A DNA stretch of 64,000 bases, from NCBI GenBank assembly GCA_045546975.1, contig JAZQDV010000010.1, positions 186,001 to 250,000 on the forward strand. Direction: 5' to 3'. Origin of the DNA: SIG480 sp045546975. Its GTDB lineage: Bacteria > Bacillota > Clostridia > Oscillospirales > JAAYXM01. The notes beneath the pieces are model-generated. The model was not told where the DNA came from. It did not search any database and worked only from the letters and a program-made list of their open reading frames with translations. The stretch's first letter is position 1. Each line of letters starts with the position of its first letter. Below, piece by piece: positions 41,352-50,621 of the stretch. The position numbers and the translations under genes are program-made.

Positions 41352-41965
41352 TGAAATTTTTCAAGTGGAAAACCTTTTTAATAACAAGCGCAGTATGTCT
41401 TTCTCCGATACTTCTTGGCGTTTTTATTTGGGATAAGCTTCCTGAGACAATGGCAATTCATTTTAATGTTCACGGCGTTGCGGATAACTTTGCATCAAAA
41501 ACATTTGTTGTGTTCGGTATGCCGATTCTTATGGTTCCTTTGCAGGCAATCAGTTGTATTATAAATGATATTAATGCGAAGAGGTTTGGTGAAAGAAAAA
41601 AGTTTGAAGCTGTCACAAAATGGATTCTTCCCGTTCTTACGGTTGCGCTTCAGATAATCACCCTCGGCTACGGTCTTGGCTGGGATCTGGATATAAGAAA
41701 AGCGGTAGGTTTTCTGGTAGGTGTTATGTTCATTGTTCTTGGCAACTACCTTCCCAAATTTGACCGTCTTAACAACGTAAAAGAGGATGCGGAAAAGGCA
41801 AGAAAAGTAAACCGTTTTATCGGTTATGAAACGGTAGTTATGGGAATATTGTTTTTAATGACAATCTTCCTTCCGCCGGTATCCACGGTTATATGCTTGT
41901 TCTTGCTTATACCGTACGCCGCAGTCGGCGTAATATATGGCATACGGGAGGCAAAAAAGAAATAA
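41351..41965 (+). CDS. sdpI: SdpI-family membrane protein (DUF1648)
   Basis: A 204-residue protein with six transmembrane helices. PETMAIHFNVHGVADNFASKTFVVFGMP near residue 30-57 is the DUF1648 signature, and GNYLPKFDRLN the SdpI repeat. In Bacillus SdpI gives immunity to the cannibalism toxin SDP and signals to SdpR. No sdpABC toxin genes are in the window, so this may protect against foreign toxins or sense envelope stress. It overlaps sdpR by one base. Confidence 0.88.
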   Translation: MKFFKWKTFLITSAVCLSPILLGVFIWDKLPETMAIHFNVHGVADNFASKTFVVFGMPILMVPLQAISCIINDINAKRFGERKKFEAVTKWILPVLTVALQIITLGYGLGWDLDIRKAVGFLVGVMFIVLGNYLPKFDRLNNVKEDAEKARKVNRFIGYETVVMGILFLMTIFLPPVSTVICLFLLIPYAAVGVIYGIREAKKK

Positions 41966-42040
41966 ATTTGACAAACGGGAGAACTCTTTTTGGGTTCTCC
42001 TTATGTATATTGTCAAAAAAGAATTATTTTTGTAAAAATG

Positions 42041-42069
42041 TTGAACTGAAAGGGAAAATGTGCTATAAT
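42041..42069 (+). promoter_or_regulatory. Promoter of the YidE/AspT-type permease gene
   Basis: TTGAAC and TATAAT with a 17-base spacer, about 60 bases upstream of the start. Confidence 0.75.
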
Positions 42070-42129
42070 TACCGAGTGCTTTGTGAAAGCACAAAAGTAA
42101 AATCTATTTCACAAGGAAGGGTTTTCGGT

Positions 42130-43395
42130 ATGAGTATTTTTGGTGGAGTTCTTTCGGTTACAGGCATCACCTTTATGATGATGTGTGTGTTCCTGATTGC
42201 TGCTGTAGGTTACGGTCTTGGCCGCATCACGATCAAGGGCGTTTCTTTGGGAACGGCAGGCGTTTTCATTATTGCGCTTTTGTTCGGCTGCTTCTTCTAC
42301 GGCCCTCTTGAGGCTCAGACAAGCGGATACACAGATAAGGCTCTTAAGATTATTGAGAGCATGGGACTCATTTTGTTTGTAACTTCAGTTGGTTTTATTG
42401 CAGGACCAAAGTTCTTCAGCAATATGAAGAAGAACTTCAAGTCATACATTCTTCTCGGCGTACTTATCATCCTTGCAGGTGGTCTTGCAGCTGTTGGTTG
42501 CATCTATCTCGGCAAGGTTTTGGGATATGGTGCATCAATTGAAACAAGCGAAGGCTTTACTGCTATGATAGTAGGTCTCCTTTCCGGTTCTCTTACATCA
42601 ACACCTGCGTTTTCTGCTGCAAAGGATACTGTTCTTCCGCAGTATGAAAGCCTTGTTTCTGTAGGACACGGTATAGCATATATCTTCGGCGTTCTCGGTG
42701 TTGTTCTCTTTGTTCAGCTCGTTCCGAAGTTCATGAAGGCAAATATGGACGAAGAAAGAGCAAAGCTCACTCAGATTTCTGACGGTGAGAAGAAAGAATA
42801 TAACGGTAAGCTTATTCATATTGATGATTTTGGTATAGGTGCTTTTGCACTTGCTGCTATCGTCGGTATCCTCGTTGGCATGATTAAAATTCCGCTCACG
42901 GGTGCAGGATATGCGTCTCTTGCAGCAGGCGAGGGTATCAGCGGAACAGCTTTTGCTCTCACAACAACAGGCGGTTGCTTGCTCGTTGCACTGATTTTTG
43001 GCCACTTTGGCCGTATCGGTAAGGTAAGTCTTATGCCTCCGGAGACAACTCTCAAGGTTTTCCGCGAAGTTGGTCTTATGCTCTTCCTCATAGGCGCAGG
43101 TATCCCGGGTGGTGCAGACTTTGTGGCAAACTTTGACCCGATGTACTTCGTTTACGGTGTCATTATGACAATTGTTCCGATGATAGTAGGATTCCTCTTT
43201 GCAAAGTATGTCTTGAAGCTTAGTCTCCTCAATAACCTCGGCTCTATCACGGGTGGTATGACATCAACACCGGCACTCGGTACTTTGATAAGCACAGCTG
43301 GCACAGAGGAGGTTGCCGCAGCTTATGCCGCAACATACCCGATAGCTTTGATTGCTGTTGTTCTTGTATCACAGTTCCTCATCATCTTGTTCTAA
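42130..43395 (+). CDS. YidE/YbjL/AspT-type permease
   Basis: A 421-residue protein with about ten to twelve transmembrane helices in two repeated halves. Each half has the Asp-Ala exchanger pattern: ESMGLILFVTSVGFIAGPKF with GLLSGSLTSTPAFSAAKD, and REVGLMLFLIGAGIPGGADF with GSITGGMTSTPALGTLI. The soluble TrkA-C domains that sit between the halves in many members are missing here. Members exchange aspartate for alanine or other amino acids; the substrate is not predictable. GGAAGG precedes ATG 42130; the frame is open upstream but lacks a ribosome site. Confidence 0.85.
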   Translation: MSIFGGVLSVTGITFMMMCVFLIAAVGYGLGRITIKGVSLGTAGVFIIALLFGCFFYGPLEAQTSGYTDKALKIIESMGLILFVTSVGFIAGPKFFSNMKKNFKSYILLGVLIILAGGLAAVGCIYLGKVLGYGASIETSEGFTAMIVGLLSGSLTSTPAFSAAKDTVLPQYESLVSVGHGIAYIFGVLGVVLFVQLVPKFMKANMDEERAKLTQISDGEKKEYNGKLIHIDDFGIGAFALAAIVGILVGMIKIPLTGAGYASLAAGEGISGTAFALTTTGGCLLVALIFGHFGRIGKVSLMPPETTLKVFREVGLMLFLIGAGIPGGADFVANFDPMYFVYGVIMTIVPMIVGFLFAKYVLKLSLLNNLGSITGGMTSTPALGTLISTAGTEEVAAAYAATYPIALIAVVLVSQFLIILF

Positions 43396-43408
43396 GAAAA
43401 TGAAAATC

Positions 43409-43444
43409 AAGACCGAGATGCACTCTTGCATCTCGGTCTTTTGT
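43409..43444 (+). terminator. Terminator of the permease gene
   Basis: AAGACCGAGATGCA, loop CTCT, complement, then TTTTG. Confidence 0.85.
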
Positions 43445-43478
43445 TTGGTATTATTGTATTTGAAAGTGGGTGCTTATT

Positions 43479-44090
43479 ATGGACTTTGAGAATAAAACAG
43501 TGGTTTTTCTAGGTTCTTCGGTAACGGAAGGCTCGGCAAGTAATGGCTGGTCGATGTGCGAGCATGTGAGGGAGACATTAGGTTGTACTGCGGTCAAGTG
43601 GGCGGTTTCGGGAACAACACTTGCAGATATTGATGATATGTCCTACGTATCACGCATGTTGAAGGAAATTGATTCACAAGAGACATGTGACCATTTTATC
43701 TGTCAACTATCTACAAACGATGCGAATAAAAACCTGCCGCTTGGAAAAATAGGCGAGACTAAAAATAAAGACGCTTTTGATACAAAGACAATCATCGGCG
43801 CTATCGAATTTATTATCGCGATGGCAAAGGAAAAGTGGGGATGCCCCGTGTCCTTCTATACAGGTACATATTTTGAGAGCGAAGCGTATCAGAATATGGT
43901 TGATGCCTTGCGCGAGCTTTCAAAAAAGTGGGATGTCGGCATAATTGATTTGTGGGATGACAAAGAAATGAGAAACGTAAATCCGGAGGATTACGCAAAG
44001 TATATGCACGACAATGTTCACCCGAACAAAATCGGATATGCCGAGTGGTGGGGTCCAAAGTTTATCGAGTACCTGAAAAACAATATGTAA
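43479..44090 (+). CDS. SGNH-type hydrolase with GSS block I
   Basis: A 203-residue cytoplasmic hydrolase, paralogous in outline to the one at 21938. Block I reads VFLGSSVTEGSA (Ser in place of the usual Asp before the nucleophile), block III QLSTNDANKNLP, and block V HDNVHPNKIGY with the Asp-His pair. ATG at 43479 follows GTGGGTG; a TTG upstream in frame lacks a site. It is monocistronic between strong terminators. Confidence 0.82.
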   Translation: MDFENKTVVFLGSSVTEGSASNGWSMCEHVRETLGCTAVKWAVSGTTLADIDDMSYVSRMLKEIDSQETCDHFICQLSTNDANKNLPLGKIGETKNKDAFDTKTIIGAIEFIIAMAKEKWGCPVSFYTGTYFESEAYQNMVDALRELSKKWDVGIIDLWDDKEMRNVNPEDYAKYMHDNVHPNKIGYAEWWGPKFIEYLKNNM

Positions 44091-44092
44091 CA

Positions 44093-44136
44093 AAAAACAC
44101 ACCTGTGGGAAATTTTTTCCACAGGTGTGTTTTTTA
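44093..44136. terminator. Bidirectional terminator
   Basis: AAAAACACACCTGTGG and its complement CCACAGGTGTGTTTTTT around a T-rich loop, between converging genes. Confidence 0.88.
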
Positions 44137-44976
44137 TTTTTTTGTCGTTTTTTTTCTGAAGTCTCTCGGTGTTATGCCACAATGCTTTTTGAAAACTTTT
44201 GTAAAATAATTATAGTCGGGAATGCCGCACAGTGTTGCGATTTTGGAAACTGGAAAATCGGAGGACTCTAAGAGCTGTCTTGCGCGGTTGAGTCTTAAGT
44301 TTCGGACCTGTTCAGCAACACCGCAGCCATAAAGTAATTCCGAGATCTCATAGAGCTTGTTTCGGCTGATTCCAAATTCTGTACAGAGGGTGGCAGCATC
44401 GAGTTCTTCTGAAAGGTGGTCTCTTATGTATCTGTCAAGCTTCCATTCGAGGTCGTCATTTTGAAGGGAAATCATTTTTGCATAGAAGAGATATCTTGAA
44501 CAGGCTTTCATTATATTAGAGGCAGAGTTGATTATATCTGGTGAAAGATTTTTCTTTCTGAAATATGCTTCCTTAAGTCTTGTGAGATCGAGGCTAAATT
44601 GGCCAAGGTATGCGGCGGTCTCTTCCCATGATTTTTTGAGGTCATCAGTCTGCAGCACCTGACCGAGCATAATGTATCCGAGAACTGTGTTCTCATGAAG
44701 AATGGGGCTTACCGCCTCGACTAGTCCTGCGTGGCAACGGTAGGTATAAGTTGCCTGTTTTTTAAGACTTATGGTACAAGCCTCTTTGTCACAGTGAAGA
44801 CACTTTTCGTTGATCGTTGTGTTTTTTCGCAGAATCTGACAGTAGGACGAGTGGTGGTTCGGATATGAGGCAATTTCCTTGATATCTGCATCGAAGACGA
44901 CTATGCGCATTTTTGTAAGGTTATAAAAATCGCGAAGCAGACTTTTTAATTTCTCGCTATCAATCTGGATTTTCAT
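44134..44976 (-). CDS. AraC-family regulator with PocR ligand-binding domain
   Basis: A 280-residue regulator. The N-terminal PocR domain (about 8-160) has its cysteine pattern YCQILRKNTTINEKCLHCDKEAC near residue 45-67, then YRCHAGLVEAVSPI. The C-terminal AraC region has two helix-turn-helix motifs (LCTEFGISRNKLYE; VSKIATLCGIPDYNYFTKVFKKHCGITPRDFRK). ATG 44976 has GAGGATG upstream. It diverges from the isomerase-kinase operon 100 bases away and most likely activates it with a sugar-derived ligand. Confidence 0.92.
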   Translation of the reverse strand: MKIQIDSEKLKSLLRDFYNLTKMRIVVFDADIKEIASYPNHHSSYCQILRKNTTINEKCLHCDKEACTISLKKQATYTYRCHAGLVEAVSPILHENTVLGYIMLGQVLQTDDLKKSWEETAAYLGQFSLDLTRLKEAYFRKKNLSPDIINSASNIMKACSRYLFYAKMISLQNDDLEWKLDRYIRDHLSEELDAATLCTEFGISRNKLYEISELLYGCGVAEQVRNLRLNRARQLLESSDFPVSKIATLCGIPDYNYFTKVFKKHCGITPRDFRKKTTKK

Positions 44977-45078
44977 AATATCATCCTCGCAAAACAAAAT
45001 TACTATTTTTGGGTCAGAATTTACTATAATTATAACACGGAAAAAGTTAAAATCAAGACAAAGAAAGGAGTGTTTACT

Positions 45079-46482
45079 TTGAAAAAACAGACATTTGCAT
45101 TATTTTTTGGCAATCGCGGCTTTATGCCTGCGGAACTTATCGAGTCTGCACGCGACGAAATGGCAAAGGCGGTAACTGATGCCGGTTATGATTATATCAT
45201 GATGGACAAAAACGCTACTCGTTACGGTGCGGTTGAAACACGTGACGAGGGTCTTAAGTATGCCGCTTGGCTCAAATCCCACGAAGGAGAGTATGACGGC
45301 GTAATTTTATGTATGCCGATATTCGTCGATGAGAACGGCGCAATTACGGCACTTCGCGACGCGGGTGTGCCGATACTCATGCAGGCATATCCTGATGAAA
45401 TTGGTAAGATGGACTTCAACGGCAGAAGAGATGCATATTGCGGAAAATTCTCCGTTACGGATGTTTTTGAACAGTACAAGGTACCGTATACTGTTATGAA
45501 GCCGCATGTTGTTCATCCTTTGACAGATGCATTTGCTAAAAATCTCCACGACTTTGCGGCAATTTGCCGAGTTGTAAAGGGAATGAAGCGCTTTAACCTC
45601 GGTTGCATCGGAGCAAGAACAACTGCATTCAAGACCGTTCGCTTTGACGAGCTTACAATGCAGCGCCACGGAATAAACGTTGAATCCTTTGACCTTTCTG
45701 AACTCTTTGAACTTGTACGTGCAAAGTCAGATGACGATGAAAAGGTAGTTGCAAAGAAAAAGGCTCTTGAAAACTATGCCGATTTCTCAAAGGTTCCCGA
45801 AGACAAGAAGAATACGCTTGCAAAAATCAGCGTTGTTATTGATGAATACATAGAGACATATCACCTTGATGCAATTTCTTTGCGTTGCTGGAATGAGATG
45901 GCAACATATCTCCGTGTGTCCGTATGTGTGCTTTTAAGTGAGCTTAACGACAGGGGTATTGTTGCATCCTGTGAGGTTGATGTCTGCTCTGCTATCACAA
46001 TGCGAGCACTCTCCCTTGCAACCCAGGGTCCTGCTGCTTGCCTTGACTGGAATAACAACTACGGTGACGACGAGAACAAAGTAATTCTCTTCCATTGCGG
46101 TTCAACAGCTCAGAAGCTTATGAAGGGCAAGGGCGAGGTTACATCGCACAAGATGTTTGATAAGGATGATCCGGGCTGTGGCTGGGGCACAAACGAGGGA
46201 AGAATTGCTGCTTTCCCGATGACCTTCTCCAACTGCAAAACAGAAGATGGCAAAATCACCATTTACTTCAGTGAGGGTGAGTTTACCGACGACAATATTG
46301 AAAAAGAGTTCTTCGGTTGCGGCGGTGTCGCAAGAATCGATAATCTCCAGGATAAGCTTATCCGACTTGCACGAGGTGGCTTTAAGCATCATACAACTGT
46401 TGCAAACGGTCATGTCAAGGATATTCTTGAAGAAGCATTCAAGTACTATCTTGGCTATGATGTAGTCAGCATCGAGGGATAA
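45079..46482 (+). CDS. L-fucose/L-arabinose isomerase-family protein
   Basis: A 467-residue protein of the fucose isomerase-like superfamily, which interconverts aldoses and ketoses with manganese. LRCWNEMATYL near residue 277 holds the usual Glu-containing segment, CEVDVCSAITMRAL follows, and the C-terminal HHTTVANGHVKDIL contains candidate metal histidines. TTG at 45079 is set by AAAGGAG. First gene of a four-gene operon opposite a PocR-AraC regulator. The exact sugar is not deducible. Confidence 0.85.
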   Translation: MKKQTFALFFGNRGFMPAELIESARDEMAKAVTDAGYDYIMMDKNATRYGAVETRDEGLKYAAWLKSHEGEYDGVILCMPIFVDENGAITALRDAGVPILMQAYPDEIGKMDFNGRRDAYCGKFSVTDVFEQYKVPYTVMKPHVVHPLTDAFAKNLHDFAAICRVVKGMKRFNLGCIGARTTAFKTVRFDELTMQRHGINVESFDLSELFELVRAKSDDDEKVVAKKKALENYADFSKVPEDKKNTLAKISVVIDEYIETYHLDAISLRCWNEMATYLRVSVCVLLSELNDRGIVASCEVDVCSAITMRALSLATQGPAACLDWNNNYGDDENKVILFHCGSTAQKLMKGKGEVTSHKMFDKDDPGCGWGTNEGRIAAFPMTFSNCKTEDGKITIYFSEGEFTDDNIEKEFFGCGGVARIDNLQDKLIRLARGGFKHHTTVANGHVKDILEEAFKYYLGYDVVSIEG

Positions 46483-46485
46483 ATT

Positions 46486-47964
46486 ATGTATATTGCAGGC
46501 TTGGATGTAGGTACAACGGGGTGCAAAATAGTTGTTTACAACGACGATGCAGCCCTGCTTAAAACTTACTATAAAGAGTACAATGCGACCCACAAAAACG
46601 GAAAACATGAGATTGACTTTGCCGATGTAAAAGAAGGTGTGCTTTCGCTCCTTCGCGCGGCAGCAACGGATTATCGCCTTGATGTGCTTGGTGTTACAAG
46701 CTTTGGCGAAACCTTTGCGCTTCTCGATGAAGACGATAACATCCTGGCTCCGTCCATGCTCTATACAGATCCGCGCGGGGAAGAAGAGTGCGCATCTTTT
46801 ACAAAAAGCTTCGGTGAAGATAAGCTTACATTACTTACGGGCGTCAAGCCTAATTGTATGTACAGCATCTATAAAATCAAGTGGATTAAGAACAATAATC
46901 CGAAGGCTTTTTCAAAAGCACGCCGTGTTCTTTTAGGTGAAGACTTTATAGTTTACACCCTGACGGGAAATGCACAGATAGATTATTCACTTGCTGCCCG
47001 CACTGCTGCGTTTGACATTGAGAAGAAGTGCTTTATAAAAGAGATTTTCGATGCTCTTGACATTGATGTTTCGCTTATGTCGAAGCCGGTTGAAGCCGGT
47101 ACTGTTGCAGGTCTCATTACACCTAAGGTCAAAGAAATGCTCGGTATAGACTATGACATAACAATAGTCAACGGCTCGCACGATCAGGTGACTGCGATGA
47201 TAGGTGCATCGATTTTCGATAAAACCCAGGCGATGGACGGAACGGGCACTGTTGAGTGTATCCCCGTCATTCTTGAGGAAAAACCGTCTGACCTCGCATT
47301 CTACGAGGGTGGATATTCCGTAGTTCCGTATATTGACGGGAAGTTCGCATGCTATGCGCTTTCGTTTACGGGCGGCGCAACGCTTAAGTGGTTCAGGGAT
47401 AATTTTGCAGAGCTTGAAAACCAAAGGGCGGAAGCTGAGGGGAAAAATGTCTATGCAGAGCTTGATAGCGCTGTATCGGATGACCCCACAGGGATTCTGG
47501 TACTTCCGCATTTTGCAGGGGCTGCAAACCCGTATATGGATCTTGATTCAAAAGCGGCATTCGTCGGTGTAACGCTTGAAACAACAAAGTGTGATTTGTA
47601 TAAAGCGTTGATGGAGGGGACATCTCTTGAAATGCTTCTTAACTTCAATACAATGCGTGAACAGACGGGAGACATCCAGCAGATCAAGGCAACGGGTGGC
47701 GGTGCAACATCGGACGTCTGGCTTCAGATTAAGGCGGATGTTCTCGGTATGGATGTTGTGGCGCTCTCTTGTAAAGAGGTCGGAGCAGCGGGAACCGCGG
47801 CGCTTGCAGGTCGTGCGGTTGGTGCGTACCATGATTTAGCGACGACAACAGAAAAAATGTCCGCTGTGCGAAAAGTATTTACTCCTGATGCAAAAAAATC
47901 TGCGGCGTATGCTGAGATGTACAGTAAATACAAAAATCTCTATAAAGCGATAAAGGGGTTATGA
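46486..47964 (+). CDS. FGGY-family carbohydrate kinase
   Basis: A 492-residue sugar kinase. GLDVGTTGCKIVVY is the N-terminal ATPase-fold motif; GVTSFGETFALLDEDDNIL and MLYTDPRGEEE follow the FGGY layout; DGTGTVECIPV and GGGATSDVWLQIKADVLG are the second-domain signatures, the latter being the FGGY family pattern. It resembles xylulokinase/rhamnulokinase-like members. It starts four bases after the isomerase stop and probably phosphorylates the isomerase product. Confidence 0.93.
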   Translation: MYIAGLDVGTTGCKIVVYNDDAALLKTYYKEYNATHKNGKHEIDFADVKEGVLSLLRAAATDYRLDVLGVTSFGETFALLDEDDNILAPSMLYTDPRGEEECASFTKSFGEDKLTLLTGVKPNCMYSIYKIKWIKNNNPKAFSKARRVLLGEDFIVYTLTGNAQIDYSLAARTAAFDIEKKCFIKEIFDALDIDVSLMSKPVEAGTVAGLITPKVKEMLGIDYDITIVNGSHDQVTAMIGASIFDKTQAMDGTGTVECIPVILEEKPSDLAFYEGGYSVVPYIDGKFACYALSFTGGATLKWFRDNFAELENQRAEAEGKNVYAELDSAVSDDPTGILVLPHFAGAANPYMDLDSKAAFVGVTLETTKCDLYKALMEGTSLEMLLNFNTMREQTGDIQQIKATGGGATSDVWLQIKADVLGMDVVALSCKEVGAAGTAALAGRAVGAYHDLATTTEKMSAVRKVFTPDAKKSAAYAEMYSKYKNLYKAIKGL

Positions 47965-47965
47965 T

Positions 47966-48964
47966 ATGAAAGGATACATTGGACATCCTCTGCAGGTAAG
48001 AGGTGCGGAACAGTATGTCTTACAGGGAGGAAAGGGCAACGGTATGCACTTTCTCTGTGTAAGAAACGGACTCGGCCTTGAAGTGTGGATTTCAATTGAC
48101 CGTGCAGGAGATCTCTCAAGGGTGAACTTCAAGGGCGATAATATCGGTTATTTTTCACCCTGTGGATATGTCTCACCGCAGTACTATGACGGTGTAGGTG
48201 CAGGTTTCTTAAAAAGCTTTACGGCAGGTTTTTTGACTACCTGCGGTCTTACCGCAGTTGGTAGCCCGTGTACTGACGAGGGAGAGGATTTGCCGCTTCA
48301 CGGTAAAATTTCAAATATCCCTGCAGAGCTTCTTTCAACCGTAGAAAAGGACGATTGTCTAGAGATTGTGTTGCGCATAAGAGAGTGCGATATTTTTGGA
48401 AGAAAGCTCGTGCTTGACAGAAAGTATTGCGTTTCTTACATAAAAAATGAAATAACTCTCTCGGACACTGTCACGAATGATGGAGATGCAACTTCTCCGT
48501 ATATGATACTTTACCATTGCAATATCGGATATCCGCTTCTTACTGAAAAAAGTGAGGTAAGAGTTCCGAATAATGGGGTGAAGCCGCGCAATGACCACGC
48601 AGGCAAGTATATCGATACTGCACTGTGCCTCGAAAAGCCGCAGGCAGGATACGAGGAACGTTGCTACTACTTTGATGTTTTTGAGAAAGACGGAGTTGCA
48701 CGTGCGGGAATTTACAATGCCGACATTGGAAAAGGTGTCGTTCTTGCATACGACAAAAAGTCGCTTCCTTGCTTTACGGAATGGAAGATGATGGGGAAGG
48801 CAGAGTATGTTCTCGGTCTGGAACCCGGCAATGCAACACCTGACGGACGAGATGTATTGAGACGCGAAAACCGTCTTGAATTCCTCGCTCCGGAAGAGAG
48901 TAAGACAACAAGTTTGAAATTCACATTCTGTGATGATATTAAAAAATACGAAGGAGAATTCTAA
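47966..48964 (+). CDS. DUF4432/aldose 1-epimerase-like protein
   Basis: A 332-residue beta-sandwich protein of the galactose mutarotase superfamily. DRAGDLSRVNFKGDNIGYFSPCGYVSPQYYD and FLTTCGLTAVGSPCTDEGEDLPLHGKISN are the DUF4432 blocks, and HCNIGYPLL carries a candidate catalytic histidine. It probably converts anomers of the sugar entering the pathway. The start directly follows the kinase; its end overlaps the aldolase start by one base. Confidence 0.88.
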   Translation: MKGYIGHPLQVRGAEQYVLQGGKGNGMHFLCVRNGLGLEVWISIDRAGDLSRVNFKGDNIGYFSPCGYVSPQYYDGVGAGFLKSFTAGFLTTCGLTAVGSPCTDEGEDLPLHGKISNIPAELLSTVEKDDCLEIVLRIRECDIFGRKLVLDRKYCVSYIKNEITLSDTVTNDGDATSPYMILYHCNIGYPLLTEKSEVRVPNNGVKPRNDHAGKYIDTALCLEKPQAGYEERCYYFDVFEKDGVARAGIYNADIGKGVVLAYDKKSLPCFTEWKMMGKAEYVLGLEPGNATPDGRDVLRRENRLEFLAPEESKTTSLKFTFCDDIKKYEGEF

Positions 48965-49797
48965 TGCTTGTAACAATGAAACAAATCCTCAAAATTGCAG
49001 AGGCAAGAAAGTGCGCTATAGGTTCATTCAATACACCTAATCTCGAGAGTCTTATTGCGATTTTAAGCGCTGCGGAAGAACTCAACCAGCCGGTAATCAT
49101 CATGCATGCACAGTTGCATGAAGATATTGGCGTATGTAAGATTGATGAGATTGGACCGCTTATGGTATATATGGCAGAAAGATCTTCTGCTCCGGTATGT
49201 GTTCACCTTGATCACGGCACAGACCTTGCGTACGTAAAGAAAGCACTCGATATCGGATTTAATGCTGTTATGTTTGATGGATCAGAGGGCTCGGTAGAAG
49301 AGAATATTGCGAACACGGCTTTGGTTGTAGAGATGGCGGCACGCTTTGGCGCTTCTGTAGAAGGCGAAGTCGGCTCGATGGGTGAGCGTGCAGACGGATA
49401 CGGAGACCATCACGGAGAGAGCATATATACTGACCCGGCACTCGCAGAGAGATTTGTTCGCGAAACAGGTATCGATGCTCTTGCTTGTGCGTTTGGTACT
49501 GTCCACGGAATTTCTGCTAAGAAAATGGTGCTTGATTATGACAGAATCTCAATGATTAAGGATGTTGTTGATGTTCCGCTTGTTATGCACGGAGCGAGTG
49601 GACTCACGGAAGCTGAGCTTAAGGAAACTATAAGACGAGGCATCCGCAAGATAAACTATTACTCAAATACTTCAAAGGTTGCAGCAGAAGCGATCGGAAA
49701 GAAAAAATATACGCAGTTCCATGACATCGTAACGGATGCAACTGCGGCTATAAAGAAGGATGTCGCGGAGGCAATGAGAGTTTTCGGAAACCTTTAA
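48964..49797 (+). CDS. Class II ketose-bisphosphate aldolase
   Basis: A 277-residue zinc aldolase of the FbaA/GatY/KbaY group. VHLDHGTDL (H81, D83, H84) has the proton-transfer Asp and a zinc His; EGEVGSMGERADG is the usual acidic block; GTVHGIS and MHGASGL supply the other zinc/phosphate ligands. It cleaves a ketose phosphate to DHAP and an aldehyde. The sugar could be a ketohexose 1- or 1,6-phosphate; an additional phosphofructokinase-like step is not encoded here. Confidence 0.93.
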   Translation: MLVTMKQILKIAEARKCAIGSFNTPNLESLIAILSAAEELNQPVIIMHAQLHEDIGVCKIDEIGPLMVYMAERSSAPVCVHLDHGTDLAYVKKALDIGFNAVMFDGSEGSVEENIANTALVVEMAARFGASVEGEVGSMGERADGYGDHHGESIYTDPALAERFVRETGIDALACAFGTVHGISAKKMVLDYDRISMIKDVVDVPLVMHGASGLTEAELKETIRRGIRKINYYSNTSKVAAEAIGKKKYTQFHDIVTDATAAIKKDVAEAMRVFGNL

Positions 49798-49804
49798 TAC
49801 CGGT

Positions 49805-49838
49805 AAAAACCACCACACATACGTGTGGTGGTTTTTTT
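49805..49838 (+). terminator. Terminator of the sugar operon
   Basis: AAAAACCACCACAC, ATAC, GTGTGGTGGTTTTTTT. Confidence 0.9.
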
Positions 49839-49860
49839 GTTACTTAAGGGTGTTCAAACC

Positions 49861-49889
49861 TTGTCGTTTTGAAGTTGTTGTGGTATAAT
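49861..49889 (+). promoter_or_regulatory. Promoter of azlCD
   Basis: TTGTCG and TATAAT with 17 bases between. Confidence 0.7.
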
Positions 49890-49907
49890 TAATTCAGGTG
49901 TTTTTAT

Positions 49908-50621
49908 ATGAAAAGAAATGATTTTATTAACGGAATAAAGGATGGAATCCCTATTTGTCTTGGCTATTTTTCCGTGTCAATGGCATTCGGCATTGCTGCG
50001 GTAAAAGGAGGCATTCCCGTCTGGGCGGCGATATTAACTTCTCTTACCAATGTTACCAGTGCAGGACAGTTTGCGGGGATAAACATTATACTTGCGTTAG
50101 GTACAGCGATAGAGCTGGCAATTACTACGCTTATCATCAATATGCGGTATTTTCTTATGTCTCTTTCCGTGTCACAGAAGGTTGACCCTTCAATGAAACT
50201 GTGGCAGAGGTTTTTGGTTTCGTTCGGCATTACGGATGAGATTTTTGCTGTGTCAATGCGCCATACAGAGCCTCTTACAGCTGCATATATGGCAGGTCTT
50301 ATAATTACTCCTGTGATGGGGTGGACACTTGGAACAGCGGCAGGTGCACTTGCAACATCTGTTATGCCACAGGCTCTTTCTTCAGCTATGGGAATAGCTC
50401 TTTACGGCATGTTTATAGCCATTGTTATTCCTCGTGCTAGAGAAAACAGAAATATTCTTGTTGCAGTAGTTCTCGCGATTGCTGCAAGTTTTGTGTTTTC
50501 GTATGCTCCCCTTCTTAAAGCTGTTTCAAGCGGATGGACAATTATAATAATCACTGTTGCGGTAAGTGCCCTGTGTGCGACTCTTTTTCCTATTGAAATC
50601 GAGGAGAGGAGAGACGAGTGA
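49908..50621 (+). CDS. azlC: AzlC-family amino acid exporter large subunit
   Basis: A 237-residue membrane protein with seven to eight helices. GIKDGIPICLGYFSVSMAFGIAA and TSLTNVTSAGQFAGINI are family blocks; the TSAGQFA motif is diagnostic of AzlC. With AzlD it exports branched-chain amino acids and analogues. The stop codon overlaps the azlD start (TGATG). The ribosome site is weak (CAGGTG). Confidence 0.93.
   Translation: MKRNDFINGIKDGIPICLGYFSVSMAFGIAAVKGGIPVWAAILTSLTNVTSAGQFAGINIILALGTAIELAITTLIINMRYFLMSLSVSQKVDPSMKLWQRFLVSFGITDEIFAVSMRHTEPLTAAYMAGLIITPVMGWTLGTAAGALATSVMPQALSSAMGIALYGMFIAIVIPRARENRNILVAVVLAIAASFVFSYAPLLKAVSSGWTIIIITVAVSALCATLFPIEIEERRDE

Noticed and set aside
42598..43005. 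135-codon minus-strand frame with many cysteines
   Set aside because: It lies antisense within the YidE/AspT-type permease; the Cys-rich composition is a product of the complementary codons.
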